Assembly (NCBI GenBank): GCA_902478715.1
Contig: CABSMC010000036.1
Location: 1-23,627, forward strand
Direction of reading: 5' to 3'
DNA length: 23,627 bases
Source of the DNA: an uncultured Adlercreutzia sp.
GTDB lineage: Bacteria; Actinomycetota; Coriobacteriia; Coriobacteriales; Eggerthellaceae
Shown here: positions 19,101 to 23,627 of the stretch, piece after piece
How positions within the stretch are numbered: position 1 is the stretch's first letter
Layout of the letters: every line of letters begins with the position of its first letter
Translations under genes and position numbers: made by a program
Notes under the pieces: model-generated
What the model was told of the DNA's origin: nothing
The model's input: the letters and a program-made list of their open reading frames with translations, nothing else
The model's database searches: none

Positions 19101-21801
19101 CGTGGGCCTCCAGCTGCGAGCGGGAGATATCGAAGAGCAGCACGGTATGCTCGCGATTGCCGTCCGCAGGGTCGTTCACTATAAGAACGTTCTTGTTGCT
19201 CGGGTTTTCAAGATCGTTGCGCGTGAAGGTCATGACACCGCCGTGGGCCGCTGAGATGGGGTCTCCGTCGAGGAGCAGCTGCACTTGTCCGAAGGGAGCC
19301 TGGCAGGTTGGCTTAGTCATATTCGAGCCGTCAACGGTATCGCCGTTGGGGTAGGTGAAGCTGGTGATATCCACAGGCACGATGAGATGGTTCACGCTGG
19401 TTTTGTTGGGATTCTCGGCGTCGTCCTGCATCCAGGTGGGGCCCTCGAGATCGGCCAGGGCTGAGCCATCGTCGGCGGTCAGTGTGAAGGGGACGAACGA
19501 GGTTTTGGAGTTCACGGGGAAGATGCTGACGTTCACGGTGGTTTCATGCCCCCAGAAACTCTCCGCCGTTGGGGTGCCGGGTTGAGCGAATTCTGTGCTC
19601 TGGATGCGCACGCTGAGCGACCCCGAATCTGATGGAAGAATGCCGTGATCATGGGAGGCGGTGGCCGGATAGTATTCCTCTAAGGGTTTGCCGTCGTCTC
19701 CCAACTTCGCCGACTGGTAAACCAACTCGTCTCCCTTGCTTAGGACAGCGTTGGGATTGGCGCCGTAGGGGGCCGGCAATCCTTTCTCGGTGGTGTATGT
19801 CTCGACAGCCGTGATGAGGTTCGAGATGGAAACGCCATCGTAGTATTTCGAGAAAAGGTTCTCGTTTTCTTCCATAAATTCATCGGTAAGACTGTAGGAA
19901 ATCCAGCGTTTGCCGAGGCCCGAGCCGGAAGAGTCGTTCGGTTTTGCCGTCAAGTCTTCGATGGGCTTCAGCTCTCCATTTTCGTCGTAGCGCTTCAGCT
20001 TGACGGTAATCTCTTTGCCGACGGCAGAAATTGGGAGCCAGAGGTACAGTTTGCCTTCATCGAAGTAGGAGGGGGCACCGTACTCATAAGGCACGCCGCC
20101 GATCTCGAGATCCCAGCTGGCTACGGGCTCTGTTCCGATGTTGTCCGATTTAGAAAGGTCGACGCAGAACATGAAAATTTGTTGACGATTGGGGTCGCCG
20201 GGGGGTGCGTTGAACGCCTTGTTGCTCTCTCCGCTTTGGAACTTGTTTCCGGTGTAGGCCTGCCCCGCTTTAGCTCCCGTGAGCTTGATGGATCCGCCGG
20301 TGATGACGACGTATCCGCCGGCACCTCCAATGTCGTAATAGCTGCCATTGGACCAAGGAAGGAGAGTGCCGCCGGTTACCGTGATAGTTTTGCCACTGTT
20401 GTTGCCGCAGCAAGCCTGCCCAAAAGCGTTGCCATGACCCGAACTGTAAGACTTAATGTAACCGCCATTGATAGTGATGTCGCCAGCTACAGATTTGTTG
20501 CCAATTGAAGCAGAGGTGTTATGGATAGCGTTGCCGTTCTGCGTGCTTGCTGCGGAGAAATAGCTAGGATTGCAGTAACCGCCGCCGATGCCCGACCCAT
20601 GAAAAGCCGCTTTAGCGGTGATGGTTCCTCCATTGAATATGGTGACGCCACCATTGGCCATGTTGCCTGCTCCGATGCCGGCGCCGCCTGCTGCAGTACC
20701 GTCGTCGGTTGTGCGAGTTAGGTTGTCTTCGGTTTGGCTGGTTCCCATGGCGTAGATAATGCCGCCATTAAAGATAAGTGTGCCTCCGTCCTCAGCTGCT
20801 GAACCGCCGATGCCCGCCGACTGTGGTCGCGCGTATGCCTTCAGGGTACCGGGCTTAGGGCTGTCGAGGAGGTCGAGGGAACTCTGGGCCGTGACGATGG
20901 TGCCGTTGAGCGTAGTGCCATCGAAGCCGACTTTGCCCCCTTTCGGGGTGATGATATCCGTAATGTTGAGTTTGCTTCCGCCGGAAACGATGTTGGGGTT
21001 CTCGTCGTCTATGACGAGGGTCGAGGTCTTTCCGCAACGCAGACCTGGGCCATAACCGGTTCCAGGCTTCAAGATATTGGTCGTGCCGTCTTTGATCGTC
21101 AAATAACAGTAAGTGCCTTCGCCCTGTCCCGTTCGATTGGTCAACACCTCGAGGGTAGATGCGCCTGTGAGGTTGACGCCCGCCAAGGTGATATCGGCTT
21201 TCACGCCTTGACCAATATGGATAGCGTAGGTGGAAGAGCCTGTGAAGGTGAGAGGAGTTCCGGTCAGCACCTCAAGGGCGCTGCCGGTATCTTTGAAGTC
21301 TACGTTGAGTACGCCGCCGGAAACGGTCAAGCCGTTTTTGGTATAGTCGGCTGCCTTTGCATCTGCTGGAGAAGCGATGGCTTCATCGAGCGCATCGAGA
21401 TCATCTGAGTCGGACGGGACGCTTGCGGCCTCCGAGTAAAGCGTCGCGCCCTGGGATGCGGCCGAAGTGGCCACCGAGGCAATGGCTGTGCCTGCAACAT
21501 TCTCCGTATCGCTCGGAGTCGAGTCATCGTCCGTGGCGGATCCCGCCGGACTCTCCTCGGCGCCTTCGGTCACTTGATCGGGGGCACCGACCTCAGCGCC
21601 GTCGGTGTCGTCTTGCGCTGGTTCATTCACATCGGCGTCGAATGATAAATCAGTTAGCAGTGTCTGGGGGGGGGGTGCCTCATTTGTTCGCGTCTCGTCG
21701 CCGTATGCACTCAGAGCGCCCGTGGGTAGCATGAGTCCGCACGTGAGTGTGAGCGCAAGACCCATTCGGAGGAGCGCAGAGGCGGTTTTGGGCTTTTTCA
21801 T
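16117..21801 (-). CDS. Large LAxTG-anchored surface protein with beta-helix-like and DUF11-like domains
   Basis: This 1894-residue protein is predicted to be secreted and wall-attached. Parts in order: signal peptide (1-32, MKKPKTASALLRMG then a hydrophobic core, cleavage near ALSA); an acidic Asp/Ser/Thr-rich region (36-150); a repetitive Gly-rich region (about 155-515) with recurring FNGGxI, INGGYI, VTGGTL, ITGGSI units, suggesting a beta-helix or carbohydrate-binding fold; less recognisable beta-rich sequence; an Ig-like, Big_2-type segment (about 1015-1100); an Asp/Pro-rich linker (about 1260-1465); two DUF11-like modules (about 1470-1590 and 1660-1785); and a sorting signal with LAKTG at 1855-1859, a hydrophobic helix and RRLKRYQAL. 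LAxTG is the motif of class E sortases. The ATG at 21801 has AGGAG 7 bp upstream. A C10 tract falls at codons 43-46. The ligand is unknown; adhesion is an inference. Confidence 0.88.
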   Translation of the reverse strand: MKKPKTASALLRMGLALTLTCGLMLPTGALSAYGDETRTNEAPPPQTLLTDLSFDADVNEPAQDDTDGAEVGAPDQVTEGAEESPAGSATDDDSTPSDTENVAGTAIASVATSAASQGATLYSEAASVPSDSDDLDALDEAIASPADAKAADYTKNGLTVSGGVLNVDFKDTGSALEVLTGTPLTFTGSSTYAIHIGQGVKADITLAGVNLTGASTLEVLTNRTGQGEGTYCYLTIKDGTTNILKPGTGYGPGLRCGKTSTLVIDDENPNIVSGGSKLNITDIITPKGGKVGFDGTTLNGTIVTAQSSLDLLDSPKPGTLKAYARPQSAGIGGSAAEDGGTLIFNGGIIYAMGTSQTEDNLTRTTDDGTAAGGAGIGAGNMANGGVTIFNGGTITAKAAFHGSGIGGGYCNPSYFSAASTQNGNAIHNTSASIGNKSVAGDITINGGYIKSYSSGHGNAFGQACCGNNSGKTITVTGGTLLPWSNGSYYDIGGAGGYVVITGGSIKLTGAKAGQAYTGNKFQSGESNKAFNAPPGDPNRQQIFMFCVDLSKSDNIGTEPVASWDLEIGGVPYEYGAPSYFDEGKLYLWLPISAVGKEITVKLKRYDENGELKPIEDLTAKPNDSSGSGLGKRWISYSLTDEFMEENENLFSKYYDGVSISNLITAVETYTTEKGLPAPYGANPNAVLSKGDELVYQSAKLGDDGKPLEEYYPATASHDHGILPSDSGSLSVRIQSTEFAQPGTPTAESFWGHETTVNVSIFPVNSKTSFVPFTLTADDGSALADLEGPTWMQDDAENPNKTSVNHLIVPVDITSFTYPNGDTVDGSNMTKPTCQAPFGQVQLLLDGDPISAAHGGVMTFTRNDLENPSNKNVLIVNDPADGNREHTVLLFDISRSQLEAHGLKSTDNDEHTVMAKYSSRTDAKPATSSVSTASAALLALDDAAADTPSAVYRNYYDSETEETLVQIQKSDCKFDLYNERDTSYDPDDETSTPILDEAHIAQTVFYNIADFTNPNVSTFPLYVDTNSIGEVTFTSSNPNVLTISPAKVPSRSDRFTSPDDEDFGFGATAIVHAAGKTTITATIASTGAFREATRTFDVYIYPDPAAKPVITDVETAYNLTRNDGSIRPYDTLRYSATFTNETPNSSFQNPVFTLSVPVDTTLKSLSVTDPEGRTRILKEGVDYRIENPLGRSLRTLAAYALGKPDLTPNARVLTVSSLPALFGNQSYRFTMDVTVNPDVVAKSADDMDFYSQSTANGVYGIDPDHDEKYPWDTRIPGTGNKTDEAWDDADPTSADPTDPDAPKPPTIEDIIGGGLVNPEDPDNPDRKPGVEVGNTVPGGPLDTAEKPDPDSPDDPDKRTPDPIKPNDRIVSVGDTPDPSTPEDVKKEIDGQIKKKLEEDPDATEVEIPVTIDRYDPDHPDDPPSREEVIITVPIPSDYDPDGPNPDDRDDHELIVIPADPKPAGDDEGPADIELAKKAENITPGRDQRGNQSVALVGDLIRYTVTVANSRPGTCWYDVIVRDLIPVGMAYVKGTAVIVDAQGNEHTDFPDDFADGTSDVAFSVGDVPGGTSATISFDCTVTPALLDGPRPVNVARAAGTPPSDTITPEDPTNPEGPVKQDRDPQPPGPVDPANPDVWPEDAVTPETPPTPIDDVVPADPERGKLSTSKSAVNLDRQTGEVYVGDTIRYTITFSNDDEPWTGWYDVVIQDKLPKGIVPLSGGIKLTQVDGSEINCPDSVYSSQSGDVTVFVGPVRGDQSITLTVNAMVTDEALGTDIGNVAFAYGTDPSDTGSSVLEGNPSGTSGSRYDAIDELEKAADEGAGYRSESKVAYPENYDGKVRPAPDDEAATKLKTTPLAKTGDTMPANLPLALAILAASASCLVILAIRRLKRYQAL
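21666..21675 (-). repeat. C10 mononucleotide tract inside the surface-protein gene (candidate phase-variation switch)
   Basis: Ten consecutive G on the + strand are ten C in the coding strand, encoding Pro43-Pro45 and the first base of Gln46. Loss of one C leads to a TAA at 21656-21654 and gain of one C to a TGA at 21652-21650, so either slip truncates the protein to about 48-50 residues. This is the longest single-base run I see in the window. Confidence 0.85.
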
Positions 21802-22115
21802 TGTTCTGCTCCTATCTCTCTGCGGCGAAAGACCTTAAAGCGCGCTTTCGGTGCCTTCGTCTGTCTTCCACAAGAAAACCGTTGCTGAAATGTTGCTAAA
21901 CAAATGTAAGTATAGCGTTTCGGCGGCGTTCGGGGAATGTCCTAGCTGGGGAGTTCTGCGCGATGGTCTCTCGCTGAAATCGAGCGGCATCAATGCAAGC
22001 CCTCTTCGATGTCGTCCTGAACCGCGCGGAGCAATCGATGGGTTGTTTCACGTCTTCTTTGTAGTGCCATATTTCCTCCAGTAAGTTGTGTATAATGCAA
22101 CTTACTGGAGGAAAT
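21802..22115. other. Divergent intergenic region, surface protein / abiEi
   Basis: This 314-bp stretch separates two divergent genes. Toward the surface gene it holds AGGAG (21809-21813), a small inverted repeat in the presumed leader (CGAAAG at 21826-21831 with CTTTCG at 21845-21850, overlapping the palindrome AAAGCGCGCTTT) and a possible -10 at 21909-21914. Toward abiEi it holds the operator palindrome. Between about 21915 and 22066 I see no gene with a credible start. Confidence 0.6.
21909..21914 (-). promoter_or_regulatory. Possible -10 box of the surface-protein gene
   Basis: The - strand reads TATACT here, which would give a leader of about 100 nt before the ATG at 21801. No good -35 hexamer is seen at 16-18 bp, so the call rests on the -10 match and its position alone. 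Confidence 0.35.
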
Positions 22116-22119
22116 ATGG
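22067..22119 (+). promoter_or_regulatory. Perfect 22-bp-arm palindrome with a central TATAAT: abiE promoter/operator
   Basis: The arms 22067-22088 and 22098-22119 are perfect reverse complements. The 9-nt centre contains a consensus TATAAT (22091-22096), while no good -35 is present. The right arm contains the GGAGG ribosome site (22107-22111) and the ATG of abiEi (22116). AbiEi antitoxins of studied AbiE systems bind inverted repeats in their own promoter and repress it, so this is very probably the autoregulatory operator. Transcription would start near 22103, giving a leader of about 13 nt. Confidence 0.85.
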
Positions 22120-22709
22120 TAAAGACAACGAAAATGCTCCGCGAAGAGTTGAGCGGCTACCATGACCGGGCGAACAAGATCGCCCGCATGGTGCGCGATG
22201 TCGAGATCGTGCCTGTGGTGCGCGGCCTCTACGAGACCGACGCCCACGCCTCGCCATGGCCGCTGGCGGCCTGCATATACGGCCCTTCCTACATCTCCTT
22301 CGAGAGCGCGCTGGCCTTTTACGGCCTTATTCCAGAAGGCGTGCGGGCCATCACGAGTGCGACGTTCGAGAAGGGGAGGTCCAAGGCCTACGAAACGCCC
22401 TTCGGGTTGTTTCTGTACCGTGATGTTCCCGCGCGGGCATTTCCCTACGGTATCGTGACGCGAGAGGAAGACGGCTTGTCGTTCCGCGTCGCCACACCGG
22501 AAAAGGCGCTCTGCGACAAGGTGAGCATGATGCCGCCCGCTGCCAATCGGGCGCAGCTGGAGGTGCTCCTCTACGAGGATCTGCGCCTCGATCAGGAGGA
22601 TCTGGCCGAACTCAGTGTCGACGATATCGCCTTTTTGGCTGAGCGATACCCCTCCCGCAACGTGGGAAAGCTCGCGAAATATCTGAAGGACGGCCTGGAA
22701 GATGAATAG
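22116..22709 (+). CDS. AbiEi-type antitoxin / transcriptional regulator (type IV TA)
   Basis: AbiEi proteins are antitoxins of AbiE systems: an N-terminal winged helix represses the operon, and a C-terminal domain counters the toxin without, in the type IV model, binding it directly. The 197-residue protein has an N-terminal DNA-binding-like part with VVRGLYETD, the family hallmark YISFESALAFYGLIPE (residues 62-77), and a C-terminal portion with FRVATPEKALCDKV. I chose ATG 22116 because GGAGG lies just upstream; an in-frame TTG at 22086 would add 10 residues but starts inside the promoter. The gene overlaps the toxin gene by 8 bp. Together they form an accessory defence or stabilisation module next to the surface protein gene. 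Confidence 0.87.
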   Translation: MVKTTKMLREELSGYHDRANKIARMVRDVEIVPVVRGLYETDAHASPWPLAACIYGPSYISFESALAFYGLIPEGVRAITSATFEKGRSKAYETPFGLFLYRDVPARAFPYGIVTREEDGLSFRVATPEKALCDKVSMMPPAANRAQLEVLLYEDLRLDQEDLAELSVDDIAFLAERYPSRNVGKLAKYLKDGLEDE

Positions 22710-23568
22710 CGCCATACAGCAAATGCTCGCCTCGTACCATCCGACCTCGGCGGTCGAGAGGAAAAATACCGCCAAGGAGGTCATTCAGGAGATCGTGCTG
22801 TGTGGCCTTTCCCGAGGGGGATTTTTCGACAAGGCCGCATTTTACGGCGGCACCGCCCTGCGCATCTTCTACGGCCTCGACCGGTTTTCGGAGGATCTCG
22901 ATTTCTCTCTTATGGAGCCCGATGCCGATTTCGATCTCTCTCGATACTTCCAAGCAGTGCAAACCGAGGCGCGCTCCTTTGGCCTGAACGTGAGCATCGA
23001 GATGAAAGAGAAGGCGCGGGAATCGGATATCCGGTCCGCGTTTCTCAAGGGAAACACCCGCGAGCATCTTATGCTCTTCTACCCCGACGAGGGCACACTG
23101 AGCGGCGTGGCACCCGATGAGAAGCTGAAGATCAAATTCGAGATCGACGTGAACCCGCCCGAGGGCGCCGGGTTTGCGCGGACGTTCAGGCTCTTGCCCG
23201 TCCCTTATGAGGTCAATCTCTACGATGCGCCCTCCCTTTTCGCCGGCAAGATCCACGCGGTGCTGTGCCGCGGGTGGAAGATGCGCGTGAAGGGCCGCGA
23301 CCTTTACGATTACCTTTTCTATCTGAGTCGCGCCACGCCGATCAACTTGAGACACCTGAACGCACGGCTGCGCCAAACCGGCTATCTGGCGGCTAGCGAG
23401 AGCTTAAGCATCGATCAGCTCAAGCAAAGGCTCGCAGAGCATTTCTCCCGAATCGATTTCAAGGCTGCCGCCCAGGACGTCCGCCCGTTCATCGCCGACG
23501 CCGGCGCGCTTGATCTGTGGTGCCCGGAGCTTTTTCAACAAGTGACCCAGTCTCTGACAGGGGAGTAA
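22702..23568 (+). CDS. AbiEii/AbiGii-type nucleotidyltransferase toxin
   Basis: AbiEii toxins are nucleotidyltransferases of the DUF1814/MenT family; characterised MenT proteins block tRNA charging by adding pyrimidines to the tRNA 3' end, and phage-lactococcal AbiE gives abortive infection. The 288-residue protein has the nucleotidyltransferase core GGTALR (49-54) and RFSEDLDF with metal-binding Asp65 and Asp67, then Lys183 in GKIHAVL and the RDLYDYL motif (Asp200, Asp203). All catalytic positions expected for the family are present, so the toxin is probably active. It starts 8 bp inside the antitoxin gene. Substrate and phage specificity cannot be read from the sequence. Confidence 0.9.
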   Translation: MNSAIQQMLASYHPTSAVERKNTAKEVIQEIVLCGLSRGGFFDKAAFYGGTALRIFYGLDRFSEDLDFSLMEPDADFDLSRYFQAVQTEARSFGLNVSIEMKEKARESDIRSAFLKGNTREHLMLFYPDEGTLSGVAPDEKLKIKFEIDVNPPEGAGFARTFRLLPVPYEVNLYDAPSLFAGKIHAVLCRGWKMRVKGRDLYDYLFYLSRATPINLRHLNARLRQTGYLAASESLSIDQLKQRLAEHFSRIDFKAAAQDVRPFIADAGALDLWCPELFQQVTQSLTGE

Positions 23569-23627
23569 AGCCCGCTCGCTTTTGTTCAGGCGGGACGGTT
23601 TTCGGGGCCGTCGGCTTTATCGTGGTG

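Noticed and set aside
21990..22784. - strand frame across the abiE promoter and antitoxin gene
   Set aside because: It is antisense to abiEi, runs through the operator palindrome, and has no recognisable domain.
23570..23612. Possible terminator after the AbiEii gene
   Set aside because: Only weak 5-bp stems (CCCGC/GCGGG and GACGG/CCGTC) without a proper T-run; not enough for a call at the window edge.

Overview
The window is high-GC DNA that reads like the chromosome of a gut-type actinomycete, most likely Coriobacteriia/Eggerthellaceae. This is inferred from codon use, the uvrC-rapZ-yvcK-whiA order, an LtaS-like enzyme and an LAxTG-anchored surface protein; no rRNA or tRNA is present to confirm it.

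Region 1 (about 40-8334, + strand) is the classical translation and transcription cluster: rimP, nusA, ylxR, infB, then after a 232-bp gap rbfA, nrnA, truB and ribF. It supplies 30S maturation factors, transcription elongation/termination control, initiation factor 2, nanoRNA turnover, tRNA pseudouridylation and FMN/FAD synthesis. The gap between infB and rbfA holds a ~120-bp imperfect palindrome with a perfect 11-bp inner hairpin. NusA carries an unusual C-terminal Cys/His tail.

Region 2 (8362-10320, - strand) is one LtaS/MdoB-type membrane sulfatase-fold enzyme, convergent with ribF and divergent from uvrC. The divergent intergenic region contains two nearly identical ~30-bp sequences in inverted orientation, one facing each gene.

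Region 3 (10663-15948, + strand) is uvrC-rapZ-yvcK-whiA, tightly spaced and probably one transcript. uvrC has an N-terminal extension, and a TATACT box 6 bp before its ATG suggests a leaderless mRNA.

Region 4 (15949-23627) is accessory and visibly less GC-rich in its intergenic parts. A 1894-residue secreted surface protein on the - strand has a signal peptide, beta-helix-like region, Ig-like and DUF11-like domains, an Asp/Pro-rich linker and an LAKTG sorting signal. Its reading frame contains a C10 tract just after the signal peptide; gain or loss of a single C meets a stop codon within a few codons, so it looks like an on/off phase-variation switch. Next to it is a two-gene AbiE-type (type IV) toxin-antitoxin operon whose promoter -10 box sits in the 9-nt centre of a perfect 22-bp-arm palindrome that also covers the ribosome binding site and start codon of the antitoxin gene.

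The strongest candidates for new biology are the C10 switch in the surface protein, the AbiE operator, the inverted pair in the divergent LtaS-like/uvrC region, the infB-rbfA palindrome and the NusA zinc-finger-like tail.
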